Source: an uncultured Clostridia bacterium
Lineage (GTDB): Bacteria > Bacillota > Clostridia > Christensenellales > Borkfalkiaceae
DNA: 64,000 nt
Reading direction: 5' to 3'
Assembly (NCBI GenBank): GCA_945638575.1
Contig: CALZDP010000003.1
Span: forward strand, 41,429-105,428
Shown here: in pieces, positions 49,973 through 59,925 of the stretch
Layout: every line of letters starts with the position of its first letter
Numbering within the stretch: position 1 is the stretch's first letter
Notes under the pieces: generated by a model
What the model was told of the DNA's origin: nothing
Seen by the model: only the letters and a program-made list of their open reading frames with translations
Database searches by the model: none
Program-made: the position numbers and the translations under genes

Positions 49973-50001
49973 GCCGTTAATCGACCTATAGGCGGACTTT
50001 T
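49973..50001 (-). repeat. CTATARG element (intergenic)
   Basis: GCCGTTAATCGACCTATAGGCGGACTTTT. Confidence 0.7.
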
Positions 50002-50022
50002 GTGTTTATTTGCATAAAAATA

Positions 50023-50057
50023 GGGCGGCGTAAGTTTGCTTACGCCGCCCCTTTTTA
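50023..50057. terminator. Strong terminator at the end of the glycan operon
   Basis: GGGCGGCGTAAGTTTGCTTACGCCGCCCCTTTTT. Confidence 0.8.
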
Positions 50058-50166
50058 GTTATAAGTAATTACTTGCTTGGTTGTACATATTTATATAGAT
50101 AAATATTTGCCCAAAAGCAGCAAGCCTTTACTTGTTTACAAGCGTTTAATGGTTGCGCTGTTTTAA

Positions 50167-53097
50167 TTATGCCGTTTTTGTTACGAGTAGATAGTCAATG
50201 GTAAACCAATCGCCGTCGTTTAAAGCATAGAAGTCGATTTCAAACCATTCGCCTGCGGTAATCTGTACGGTTATTGCGTTAGCGCTGGGAACAAAATTAT
50301 CCCATCCAAAAGAACCCGAAAGGGTTGTTTTTTGTTCTTCACCGCCGTTAATTTTATAGGCAACATTTCTGTCCCCCGTGTAACCGTATGCAAGTTGAAT
50401 GTTATAAGTGCCTGTTTCGGTTACTTTGAACCTAAACTTACAGCCGTCGCCCATTTGGTTGATTTCGCCCAAACCGTAGCCAAACGAGCATGTGCCCGTT
50501 CCCCAATTAATGGGACGTTGATTGCCGTTAGCCCAATGCCAACCTGCACATTCAGCCTCGAGTTTATATGTCGTTGCGGACTTATCGGTATTAACGTCGA
50601 AACCTTTGCCTGTGCCTTTAACGCAAACATAGTCTATTTGCGCCCAACCGCCGTTTACCGAGTCTTTTAAAAGATAAAATTCGTTCCAACCGGCAACGAA
50701 GGTCATTTGAACGGTTGCGGTAGCGCTTTTACGGCTATCGCCGAACCAACCTGTGTTCTCGGTATATATCGCTTCGGTTTGTCTTACGCCGTTTACGTAA
50801 ACACCCATATAGGAATCGGGTGAACCTGTCGAATATACGATATCGACGTTGCGTTTGCCTGCTTCGTATGCAAAATAACGGAAATATAAACCTTGACCGC
50901 AATCGTCAATGCCTAAAGCGTAAGCGCCGCCGTGTGCTTTTTCGTCAATGGAAATGTGTTTTTGGGTAAGCGTTGCGTCTTCGGCTTCCAAAATAACGTC
51001 GCCGTCGATAACGAGAACTTTTACGTTAAGCGTTTGGGTCTCGGACAAAGTAGCGCCGCATTTAGCGGTTACTTTGACGGTGTAATCGCCTGCAGGTACT
51101 TGATCGGTTAGGTTATAACTGTTTGTCGTTACGGTTATGCTTTTAACCATTTCGGTATCGGCGTAAACTTCAATAAGGTACTGTTTTGCGTTTGCGACTT
51201 CGTCAAAGGTTAAAAGGTTTACATTGGAAATTGCAAGATTTGCAGGTTTTTCAAGAGAAGCGATAATCGGCTCGGAATATCCGCAAGCACATACGCGAAT
51301 ATTCTGTTCTTCATCTTCCACAAAACTGTGCGCTTCAAAGTCCTTTTTTTCGGTAGTATGCTCGCAGGTTGCGGCATAATAATGTCCGGTAGGATCGGTA
51401 TTGGTTAATTCCGTTGCGAACGTATGTCCTTTGGCTTCGCCGTATTCAAAAGTATTTTGGCTAACTTCTCCGCAATATTTGCAGGAATAGTAATACTTTG
51501 CAGGTTCGGTACAAGTAGCCTCGCTTGCAAGATATTTTTCATCTGTATTTTGATCTGTAAAGTCGTGCAAATGATCGACCTTGGTAATAAGCAAATAGTC
51601 TGTGCACCACCAATTATTACTGTCTTGCGCGGTTAAAGCCGAATAATCGACTGTGTACCATTCGCCTGCGGTAAGTTCCAAACCTATTCCGTTTTGGTCA
51701 AGCGTAACGATATTCCAAGCGCCGGAAGCACCGCTTAATTGATGCGTAAATTCTTCGCCGCCGTTTACGCTTACGGAAGTATTAACGGTAACGCCGTTAG
51801 GTCCGCTGTAAGCAAGTTTAAGGATATATGCGCCCGTTTCGGCAACTTTAAACCTGAACTCAACGCCGTCGCCTGCAGAAGAAATGTTTCCCAAACCGAA
51901 GCCGTGTGAGAACTTGTCCCCTTCGCCCGTCCAATTTGCCGGACGTTCTCCGCCGTTAGCCCAATGCCACTTGGCGGATTCCGCTTCGAGTTTGTAAGTT
52001 TCGGAACTCATATCGAAGTCATTGGTGTAAGATTTGCCCGTTCCTTTAACGCGAATATAATCTATTTGCGCAAAACCGCCGTATGAAGGAGTGTCTGCGC
52101 CCGTTCCGTCTTTCATCAGGGTGATTTCATTCCAGCCTGCCGCAAGGGTAAGAGTAACCGTGGTTGAAGCGGATTTTTCGCTGTCGCCGAACCAACCTGT
52201 TCTTTCGGTAAATACCGCAACGGCTTGTTTAACGCCGTTTACGTAAACGCCCATAAAGGGGTTAATGTCATCGGTCGAATATACTATATCGACGTTGCGT
52301 TCGCCTGCTTCGTAAGCATAGTAACGGAAGTATAAGCCTTGACCGCAATCGTTAATGTCCATAACGTACGCTCCGCCGTGTGCTTTTTCGTCTATCGAAA
52401 CATTCTTTTCGTTAAGCGCCGCGTCTTCGGCTTCCAAAACAACGTCGCCGTCGTATGCGTCGATACGGGTAGATAATTCGGCGGTTTCGGAAACCATTCC
52501 GTCGCAACGGGCGGTAACTTTTATGGTGTAAGTACCGAAAGGTACATGGTTTTCTTTAAGATTTAAGGCAGCCTCCGCAGTAACGAAAGATAAAGTTTCT
52601 TTGCCCTCTTGAGCAAATTCTACCACGTAATCGGAAGCGCCGTTAACTTGGTCGAAAGTAAGCAAAAAGTCGCCGTATGTAAGATTGCTTGGAGCGTTGA
52701 GTTTCAAAAATTTTGAGTAACCGCAAGCACAACTTTCATAACTGCCGTCTTCCGACACAACGAAATTATGTTCGGCGTAGTCTTTTCTTTCTTCGGTATG
52801 TTCGCAAGTGGCGGGATACCAATGTCCGATTTCATCGTAAATAAGTACGGTATCGAAGGTATGACCTGTCGCCGCGACGGTAATATCTTCGATTTTTTTC
52901 TTATCCGCGTCGAAGTCCTTGCCGCAGGTATTGCAATGGTAATGCCCTACTGCGCCGTCGGTGGTACAAGTTGCAGGGACCTCTGCAATCCATTCACCGT
53001 ATTCGTGTACGTGTTCGGTATCGAGACCGCACGCCGTGAGCGTCATAAGCGCCGTAATTAACGCTATAACGACAAGTGCAATAATCTTATTTTTCAT
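50167..53097 (-). CDS. Lipoprotein with two repeats of [Cys-rich repeat + Fn3-like + two CBM35/CBM6-like modules]
   Basis: Lipobox LTAC; duplicated GDVxLEAEDAxLxxKxxSIDEKAHGGAY...GQGLYFRYxAYEAGxRNVDIVYST and YKLEAExAxWHWANGxxRPxNW blocks. Confidence 0.8.
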   Translation of the reverse strand: MKNKIIALVVIALITALMTLTACGLDTEHVHEYGEWIAEVPATCTTDGAVGHYHCNTCGKDFDADKKKIEDITVAATGHTFDTVLIYDEIGHWYPATCEHTEERKDYAEHNFVVSEDGSYESCACGYSKFLKLNAPSNLTYGDFLLTFDQVNGASDYVVEFAQEGKETLSFVTAEAALNLKENHVPFGTYTIKVTARCDGMVSETAELSTRIDAYDGDVVLEAEDAALNEKNVSIDEKAHGGAYVMDINDCGQGLYFRYYAYEAGERNVDIVYSTDDINPFMGVYVNGVKQAVAVFTERTGWFGDSEKSASTTVTLTLAAGWNEITLMKDGTGADTPSYGGFAQIDYIRVKGTGKSYTNDFDMSSETYKLEAESAKWHWANGGERPANWTGEGDKFSHGFGLGNISSAGDGVEFRFKVAETGAYILKLAYSGPNGVTVNTSVSVNGGEEFTHQLSGASGAWNIVTLDQNGIGLELTAGEWYTVDYSALTAQDSNNWWCTDYLLITKVDHLHDFTDQNTDEKYLASEATCTEPAKYYYSCKYCGEVSQNTFEYGEAKGHTFATELTNTDPTGHYYAATCEHTTEKKDFEAHSFVEDEEQNIRVCACGYSEPIIASLEKPANLAISNVNLLTFDEVANAKQYLIEVYADTEMVKSITVTTNSYNLTDQVPAGDYTVKVTAKCGATLSETQTLNVKVLVIDGDVILEAEDATLTQKHISIDEKAHGGAYALGIDDCGQGLYFRYFAYEAGKRNVDIVYSTGSPDSYMGVYVNGVRQTEAIYTENTGWFGDSRKSATATVQMTFVAGWNEFYLLKDSVNGGWAQIDYVCVKGTGKGFDVNTDKSATTYKLEAECAGWHWANGNQRPINWGTGTCSFGYGLGEINQMGDGCKFRFKVTETGTYNIQLAYGYTGDRNVAYKINGGEEQKTTLSGSFGWDNFVPSANAITVQITAGEWFEIDFYALNDGDWFTIDYLLVTKTA

Positions 53098-53118
53098 ACT
53101 CTCCTCCTTGAGAATTTG

Positions 53119-54570
53119 TTACAAAATTGATTTAGTGTTGGTTTTATCGAACAAGTGAAATTTGTTCAGGTCAAACACAAAGTTGAAATCGGTACCGTCC
53201 GCAATGCGGCGTGTAACCTTGCATTTTGCTATAAGGTCGACGTCGCAGAAAGGCACGTGTACGTGGTATTCGCTGCCGAGAAGTTCTGCCACCGAAACGC
53301 TTTCGCTTATCGGAGCGGAAGGCTTGACGGAGGACGGAAGTTCATAATTTTCATAAACGTCCTCGGGTCTGATACCAAATACCGTTTCATGCTCTTTTGA
53401 AAGGCATTTTTTGTATTTTTCAAGCAAACTTTTAAGTTCTTCGAGCCTGTCGTTTGGGGTTTTGATTTTTACATACTCCGTCTTACCGCGAATTTTGTTT
53501 ATAAGCGATTTAAAGGTAAACTTTTCCCTGTGGTGGGTAAGAAGAAGGTTCATATCGGGCTTTTCGTATTCTCTGCTTTCTATGCGCTTTTCAACGTCGG
53601 CGATACAGTTTAAGTAAAACCGGTCATGACGGGCGATTTGCTCATTGGTAAGAACTATCTTTTTGCCGTCGGGAAAAATAAGTTCGCCCTTATTATAAGT
53701 GCAATTTATCATATTCATCGCAGGGGCGCCTATAAACGTAGCGACAAACATATTGGCAGGATGCGCATAAACCTCTTCGGGCGTGCCTATCTGCTGAACG
53801 TAACCGTTTTTCATAACGACAATACGGCTTGCCATGGTCATGGCTTCCGTTTGGTCGTGTGTTACGTAAATGGTAGTTGCGTTTATGCGCTTGTGAAGTT
53901 TAATGATTTCACTGCGCATAGACACGCGAAGTTTGGCGTCAAGGTTGCTTAAAGGCTCGTCCATCAAAAAGACTTTTGCATCGCGAACTATTGCCCTGCC
54001 CAGCGCCACACGTTGCATCTGTCCGCCGGAAAGTTCTTTGGGGTAACGGTCGAGATATTCGGTTATTTGCAAAATGTCTGCGGCACGCCTGACGCGCTCG
54101 TCGATGTCCTGCTTTTCAAACTTTCTCGTTTGCAAACCGAAAGCCATGTTTTCGTACACGGTAAGGTGGGGATACAGCGCATAGTTTTGAAAAACCATGG
54201 CGACGTCGCGCTCTTTTGCAGTCTTTTCGTTGCAGTACGCGCCGTCTATAAACAAGTCGCCCGTCGTAATGTTTTCAAGCCCTGCTATCATGCGAAGGGT
54301 TGTTGACTTACCGCAACCCGACGGGCCGACAAAAACTATAAGTTCGTGTTCTTGAATATCCAAATTAAAATCAAACACGGCTTGAACGTAATTGTCATAC
54401 ACCTTGTTTATATTGCGCAAGGAAATATACGCGCCTTCGGGCGCGACTTTGGGCGCTTTACGGCCTTCTTCTTCGCTTGCAATCATTTTTTCGTACTGCA
54501 CTTTTATTTCTTCGCGCTGACGTTTAATCTCTTCCGCCTGCGTGCGTTTTTGTGCATTCTTATTACTCAT
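53119..54570 (-). CDS. Carbohydrate ABC transporter ATPase (MsmX/UgpC family) with N-terminal and C-terminal insertions
   Basis: VGPSGCGKSTTLRMIAGLE, LSGGQMQRVALGRAIVRDAKVFLMDEPLSNLDAKLR; 483 aa. Confidence 0.95.
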   Translation of the reverse strand: MSNKNAQKRTQAEEIKRQREEIKVQYEKMIASEEEGRKAPKVAPEGAYISLRNINKVYDNYVQAVFDFNLDIQEHELIVFVGPSGCGKSTTLRMIAGLENITTGDLFIDGAYCNEKTAKERDVAMVFQNYALYPHLTVYENMAFGLQTRKFEKQDIDERVRRAADILQITEYLDRYPKELSGGQMQRVALGRAIVRDAKVFLMDEPLSNLDAKLRVSMRSEIIKLHKRINATTIYVTHDQTEAMTMASRIVVMKNGYVQQIGTPEEVYAHPANMFVATFIGAPAMNMINCTYNKGELIFPDGKKIVLTNEQIARHDRFYLNCIADVEKRIESREYEKPDMNLLLTHHREKFTFKSLINKIRGKTEYVKIKTPNDRLEELKSLLEKYKKCLSKEHETVFGIRPEDVYENYELPSSVKPSAPISESVSVAELLGSEYHVHVPFCDVDLIAKCKVTRRIADGTDFNFVFDLNKFHLFDKTNTKSIL

Positions 54571-54617
54571 TTGATCCTCTTTTTAATATAAATGCGGTTT
54601 AGTCGGGCGAAAGCCGA

Positions 54618-56759
54618 TTACCTGAACATATATTGGGTTTTCCTTAAAACCTTAATGCAACCGATTGCTGCTTTACTACCCGTAAAGTCAATCATTATCG
54701 TATCGGAATCTTTGTCGAAAACATAGGGAATATCCAAATAAGCCTTGCCCGTTGTTGCGTTCTTGCTCGTATTAGACAGTAATACGCCACCAAACCGAAC
54801 ACCGTTACGGATAACGTTTGCGTTTAAGGTTGAGCCTGTGCTGTTACGGTATTCCACACGAATAACAACCTCTTCCCCGTCGCTTAAGCCGTCCGGTTTT
54901 TTGACGGTACGGGTGTATTTATCTTGATAGGCGCGCAAAGCGGAATCGGAAACTTGCGACAATTCCTTGTAATCGACTTCTTCAAGCATAAAGTCGTCAA
55001 AATAAAGCACTTCGCTTTTTGCGGACGACGGGTGGAAACTAAATCCCACTTCCATATTGTCATCCATCGCTTCAAACACAAAAGCCTTGTTGATTAACGA
55101 GGTAACGTTTGCAAAAGTCATTTCCGCGGTTGATTCTTTACTGCGTGCAAAAATTGATACCTGCGTACCGCCCGTTGTTTTTACATAGGTCGACAGTCTG
55201 TAATATTTGCCCTTTTTAAGTCCTGTAAATTTATGATAAACCTCGCCGTCTTTGAGATTTGTCATTTTAAAGCCCGCAAAGCCCGAATGGGTGTTAATGT
55301 TTTCGCCTTCGGTAATTACTTCAAGTTTGCCGTTCTTTGCCGTAAAGCCCTCTTGAGTGCGTTCTTCCGCGTCATAGTTTTTAAATAAGAAGGAGTGGTC
55401 TTTAATAAGCGAAGCGGTTGGAATCAGGTATTTATCCCCTTCCGCTTTACCGCCGTTTTTGACAAGTATCTTTTCAAAATTCTTTCTGTAAAGGTCGATA
55501 ATGTCGTCTATCTTTTGACGGGTGGGGTATTCTTCACTGCAAATACGCGCTTGAAATAAACCTTTTTTTCTGTCTTCTTCCGAATAGGTTGAACCGTCGT
55601 CGTTAAAGTACACGCCTTCGCCGTCGTAATATATGGTCGAATTTATGGCGTCGTACTCCTCGTTGCCCTGTTTAAAGCCCTTTATTATACCCATAACGCC
55701 TGTAACGATTGCCGCCGTACAGTCGCCGTCAAACCCTAAAATCGAAGCATATTTGCAGGAATCAAGGTAGGAATTTTTACCGTAAAGCCAACTTAACAGG
55801 GCAAATGCGCCGTTTATATTGGGATCGGTTTGAACGTTGTCTATACGATACAGTCCGCGGCGCTTGTTAACAATCTCTAACCCTGCCGAACGGTAGTCGT
55901 TAGGGTAATCGTTGTACGCCTTGACGGCGTAATCATACATTTGACGGGGATAGGAGCCTTCGGGAAGGGCCTCTTTAGCCTTTTCCATTACGACAAGAAT
56001 ATCATCTTCAAAGTATGCAAGCGAATACATTGCGGCATAAAACTTAGCCCACACCAACGAATCGAAATAGCCTACGTTTGATGCAAAAGTGTCAACAAGT
56101 TCGGTTGCCACATTGGGCATACCGGGCGCGTTCATACCGAGTGTTTCGTTTTCGATATAAGCCTCCGTACACCAGCCCCAGCGGTTACCGCTTTCGATAG
56201 TGCCCGTAAACGGCGGTAACATATCGTGCGCCGAAATAAGGTCTATAGCGCCTTGTCCGCCGCCCCAATCGCTTACCTTGTACTTTTTCCAAGCCTCTTT
56301 AACGGCGTAACCGGAAATGCCGAACTCGTCGATTATAAGTTGATTGAATATATCTATATGAAAGTCGTCGTCCGAATACACTTCGTTTTTGCCTGTATCG
56401 GGATTAACCCTTAATCTGTCATAACGCCAGGTATCGACGGGGGTGTAGTGTTCATAATTGCCGGCATAAGGACCGTTTAAAAAATCAAACCAAGATTCCG
56501 GCATGCCGATATAAGGGTCTTGACCGTACCAGACGAATTCGTAACCGCTTAAAAAGCCGGAAAACTGACCTAAAAGCCCTGCCAAAGTCTTGTTTAGGTA
56601 CTCTTCCTTTGAAATTTCTTTCATCGTTACGGTAGGATTAAAGACAGTGCCGCCACCGCCCGTTTGATCTTCTGTCGAATTATTGCAAGCGGTCAGCGCA
56701 AATACCGACAACAGCATTATCGCCGCAAACAAAGCCGTTATTTTTTTACTGTATTTCAC
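54618..56759 (-). CDS. Lipoprotein with ADP-ribosylglycohydrolase-like domain plus C-terminal beta domain
   Basis: Lipobox ALTAC; LAGLLGQFSGFLSG, DDDFHIDIF, AGMPNVATELVDTF-like, GFDGDCTAAIVTGVMGIIKG motifs. Confidence 0.65.
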   Translation of the reverse strand: MKYSKKITALFAAIMLLSVFALTACNNSTEDQTGGGGTVFNPTVTMKEISKEEYLNKTLAGLLGQFSGFLSGYEFVWYGQDPYIGMPESWFDFLNGPYAGNYEHYTPVDTWRYDRLRVNPDTGKNEVYSDDDFHIDIFNQLIIDEFGISGYAVKEAWKKYKVSDWGGGQGAIDLISAHDMLPPFTGTIESGNRWGWCTEAYIENETLGMNAPGMPNVATELVDTFASNVGYFDSLVWAKFYAAMYSLAYFEDDILVVMEKAKEALPEGSYPRQMYDYAVKAYNDYPNDYRSAGLEIVNKRRGLYRIDNVQTDPNINGAFALLSWLYGKNSYLDSCKYASILGFDGDCTAAIVTGVMGIIKGFKQGNEEYDAINSTIYYDGEGVYFNDDGSTYSEEDRKKGLFQARICSEEYPTRQKIDDIIDLYRKNFEKILVKNGGKAEGDKYLIPTASLIKDHSFLFKNYDAEERTQEGFTAKNGKLEVITEGENINTHSGFAGFKMTNLKDGEVYHKFTGLKKGKYYRLSTYVKTTGGTQVSIFARSKESTAEMTFANVTSLINKAFVFEAMDDNMEVGFSFHPSSAKSEVLYFDDFMLEEVDYKELSQVSDSALRAYQDKYTRTVKKPDGLSDGEEVVIRVEYRNSTGSTLNANVIRNGVRFGGVLLSNTSKNATTGKAYLDIPYVFDKDSDTIMIDFTGSKAAIGCIKVLRKTQYMFR

Positions 56760-58132
56760 TATAGTTTACCCTCCATACCGTCTACCATAGTTTCATGCAT
56801 AAAGTCGACAAATTCTTTCGCCGACATTTCGCCGTTTATCCAAAGCGCCATTTTTTGGTTGATACGTTGGTCTACGACGTTGTAGTAAGTGGAATAAGGT
56901 ACGTTCGCTTTGTAAGCGATTCCGCCCTTAACCGTTTCAACGCTGTCGGCAAGTTTTGTGCCTTTAATGGACTCGAAATAATTATCTATACAGTCGGTTC
57001 TTATGGGAATACCGCCTACCTGCTTACTGCTTAGCGCGGTTATGGCTTCCTTGCTCATAAGCGCTTTTAATGCGATTTTATCGGCTTCGGGATGACGGGA
57101 ATTACGCGACGCCCAAAATCTGTCGGTAAAAGTGGTTGTGTAAGAGGTGTATTTTTTGTCGGCAACGGGGATTGCCGCAATACCGATTTCAAAATCGCCC
57201 GTATACTTGCAAATATCGTGCATCTGCCAAACGCCGTCGATAAGCATTGCTATATTACCGCCGAGAAATCTTGCCGCGGCGTCCAAAGTCTGCGTATCGG
57301 AAGTCGATGGAGCCGATTTATCGATGACAAGCATTTGGGTAAACCAATCGTAAACGTCATAGAAAGGCTTTGTGTTTATTACGCAGTTGCCGTTAGAATC
57401 GAAAATATTTTCGCCGCCGCTGTTTTTTGCATACATACCTGCATAGGCAAGGAAAGGACCTGCGGATAAACCGAACTTTTTTTGGTCTTTTCCGAGAGCG
57501 GTATAATAATCGGTCATCTTTTTAGCGGTATCCTGTATCTCGGCAAAAGTGGAAGCGTTGTTCCAATCACTGCTTGGATATGCAATCTTATCGGAAGGAT
57601 TGGCTTTGTTGTATTGATCGAAAATGGTCTTGTTGTAGTACATTACCATATGTTGCGTGCCTGAGGGCAACCCGTAATATTTGCCATCATTTTCGGCAAC
57701 GCCCTCAAATGCGGTAGCGTCGTATTCACCGGTAGCAACCAACTCATCGCGAATATCGGTAAGGTCTGCAAGTTGACGTTTATCAACCATCATGGGAATA
57801 TGCGACTCCGCAATACGGCCTATCGTTCCGCCGATATTACCCAAAATGTTGGAAGTAACTTTGGTGTAATATTGATCCCAACTGTCGGTTTTGATAATTT
57901 CGGGCTCGATACGTACCTTTTCGCCGTTACGCTCCAGCACGAGATTAGCGGCTTCAATCATAGCAAGCCAACCGGGGTTTTCGTTGGTACTGTTCATTAT
58001 GGACATGGTAACGACTACGTTGCCGTCGTCGTCTACTTCGTTATCTTTGCAAGCGGTAAGACCGCACGCTAAGCCTACAGATATTGTCAAAGCAAGACAA
58101 AGCGATATAAACTTAGTTAAAAACTTTTTCAT
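56759..58132 (-). CDS. ABC transporter sugar-binding lipoprotein (family 1)
   Basis: Lipobox GLTAC; ADLTDIRDELVATGEYDATAFEGVAENDGKYYGLPSGTQHMVMYYNKTIFDQY; next to permeases. Confidence 0.92.
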   Translation of the reverse strand: MKKFLTKFISLCLALTISVGLACGLTACKDNEVDDDGNVVVTMSIMNSTNENPGWLAMIEAANLVLERNGEKVRIEPEIIKTDSWDQYYTKVTSNILGNIGGTIGRIAESHIPMMVDKRQLADLTDIRDELVATGEYDATAFEGVAENDGKYYGLPSGTQHMVMYYNKTIFDQYNKANPSDKIAYPSSDWNNASTFAEIQDTAKKMTDYYTALGKDQKKFGLSAGPFLAYAGMYAKNSGGENIFDSNGNCVINTKPFYDVYDWFTQMLVIDKSAPSTSDTQTLDAAARFLGGNIAMLIDGVWQMHDICKYTGDFEIGIAAIPVADKKYTSYTTTFTDRFWASRNSRHPEADKIALKALMSKEAITALSSKQVGGIPIRTDCIDNYFESIKGTKLADSVETVKGGIAYKANVPYSTYYNVVDQRINQKMALWINGEMSAKEFVDFMHETMVDGMEGKL

Positions 58133-58180
58133 TTTTCTCTTCCTTTAATATTTATTTGTTGACGTCGTATTAACGACCGA

Positions 58181-59038
58181 TTACTTCATACCCGTGGTTG
58201 CTATCCCCTGCACGAAATACTTTTGACAGGCAAGATAGACTATGGCTATCGGCACTATGCTAAGCGTAGACGCCGCCATTATTCTGCCCCAGTTGGCGCC
58301 TGTCATGTGGGTTTCTTTTAAACCTGCGATTAAAAGCGGTAACGTGGTAAGTTTTTCATCGCTTAGGTATATCAAATGCCCCATGTAATTGTTCCAACTG
58401 CCTATAAAGGTGAATAAACCGAGTGTAACAAGCGCAGGCTTAATAAGTCTTAGCACTATCTTAAAATATTTACCAAACCAACCGCATCCGTCGATTTCGG
58501 CGGCTTCTAAAAGTCCGTTGGGGATAGATACCATAAAGGAACGCAACATAAACACGCCGTACGTGTTAATCATAACCCCCGGAACTATCAGCGGTAAAAA
58601 TGAGTTTGTCCAGCCCACTTTTGCAAACATCATAAACAGCGGCAACATTGTTACCTGACCGGGTATCATAAGGGTTGCAATAAACAGCCCGTATATCGGT
58701 TTGGAACCTTTAAACCTTATCTTTGCAAAGGCAAATGCCGCAAGCGAAGATGTAAACAGAGTGCCTACGGTTTGCAAAGAGGCTATTATAAAGGAATTTA
58801 AGTAGGCGCGCCACAGTAAGCCGTCGCCGTATTCGAAAACCGCTTTGTAACTGTCCCACGTCAGGTCGGTTGTAAACAACTCCGCCGAGCCTTGATTTAT
58901 TAAGTCCGGATTACGAATAGAGTTAAAAATCATCCAATAGAAGGGAAAAATGCACAAAACCGCCGCTATCATAACGATGACGGATATTATCACCGTTTCA
59001 ATTATCTTGCGTTTGGTGCTGCGCTTGAGTTTTTTCAT
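58181..59038 (-). CDS. Carbohydrate ABC transporter permease (MalG type)
   Basis: LLEAAEIDGCGWFGKYFKIVLRLIKPALVTLGLFTFIGSWNNYMGHL (EAA loop). Confidence 0.95.
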   Translation of the reverse strand: MKKLKRSTKRKIIETVIISVIVMIAAVLCIFPFYWMIFNSIRNPDLINQGSAELFTTDLTWDSYKAVFEYGDGLLWRAYLNSFIIASLQTVGTLFTSSLAAFAFAKIRFKGSKPIYGLFIATLMIPGQVTMLPLFMMFAKVGWTNSFLPLIVPGVMINTYGVFMLRSFMVSIPNGLLEAAEIDGCGWFGKYFKIVLRLIKPALVTLGLFTFIGSWNNYMGHLIYLSDEKLTTLPLLIAGLKETHMTGANWGRIMAASTLSIVPIAIVYLACQKYFVQGIATTGMK

Positions 59039-59925
59039 TCAAACACCACCTTCTTTTTGATTTTAAACTGAATAACCGTTACAATGCCGACCAGTGCGAA
59101 AAGTACCCAACTTGCAACCGCCGCCCTTCCCATATCGAATTCACGGAAAGCGTAGAAGTAAATATACATCGACAGCGTGTAAGTAGAATAGTCGGGGCCT
59201 CCTGCCGTCATTATAAAGACTTCGTTAAACATATTGAATATGTCTATAAAAAGCATTACGGTAACAAAGAACATAACCGACGACAGCATAGGTACGGTTA
59301 TTTTTGTTATTTTGCGCCACACGGACGCTCCGTCAATATCGGCGGCCTCGTAAAGTTCGGTGGGGATATTTTTCAGTCCTGCGTCAAAAATGATGTAATA
59401 GTAACCCACTTTAAGCCAAATACTGACAACCGAAACGGCTATTCTTGCCCATACCGTGTCTTGCAGCCAGTTTGGCAGGTTTTTTATGCCGAATACCGCA
59501 AGCACCGAATTGAGTATACCGCCGTCCGCCTGATATATAAACATCCATACCATAGCGATAGCGACGGTGGAAGTTACCATCGGCAAAAAGAACGCCGCGC
59601 GGTAAAACTTCATAAGGGGCAGTTTGCGGTTTGTAAGTATTGCAAGGGTAAGCGACGATAACAAAGTCAGCGGTACCACTATTGCAATATATATAAAAGT
59701 ATTGCCTATGGACTTCCAAAATATTGTGTCGTTAAAGACTGCCGTAAAGTTTCTCCACCCGACAAATTCGGGCATATCTATCATATTCCAATCGGAAAAG
59801 CAAAGCACTAACGAAAACACTAACGGGAAAGCGACAAACAGTATAAAGCCGACAAGTTGGGGGGTAATAAATATCCACCCGAGCGCATTGTCGTATCTTT
59901 CTTTTTTTGTCATTCTTCGTCTCAT
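59035..59925 (-). CDS. Carbohydrate ABC transporter permease (MalF type)
   Basis: LYEAADIDGASVWRKITKITVPMLSSVMFFVTVMLFIDIFNMF (EAA loop). Confidence 0.95.
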   Translation of the reverse strand: MRRRMTKKERYDNALGWIFITPQLVGFILFVAFPLVFSLVLCFSDWNMIDMPEFVGWRNFTAVFNDTIFWKSIGNTFIYIAIVVPLTLLSSLTLAILTNRKLPLMKFYRAAFFLPMVTSTVAIAMVWMFIYQADGGILNSVLAVFGIKNLPNWLQDTVWARIAVSVVSIWLKVGYYYIIFDAGLKNIPTELYEAADIDGASVWRKITKITVPMLSSVMFFVTVMLFIDIFNMFNEVFIMTAGGPDYSTYTLSMYIYFYAFREFDMGRAAVASWVLFALVGIVTVIQFKIKKKVVFE

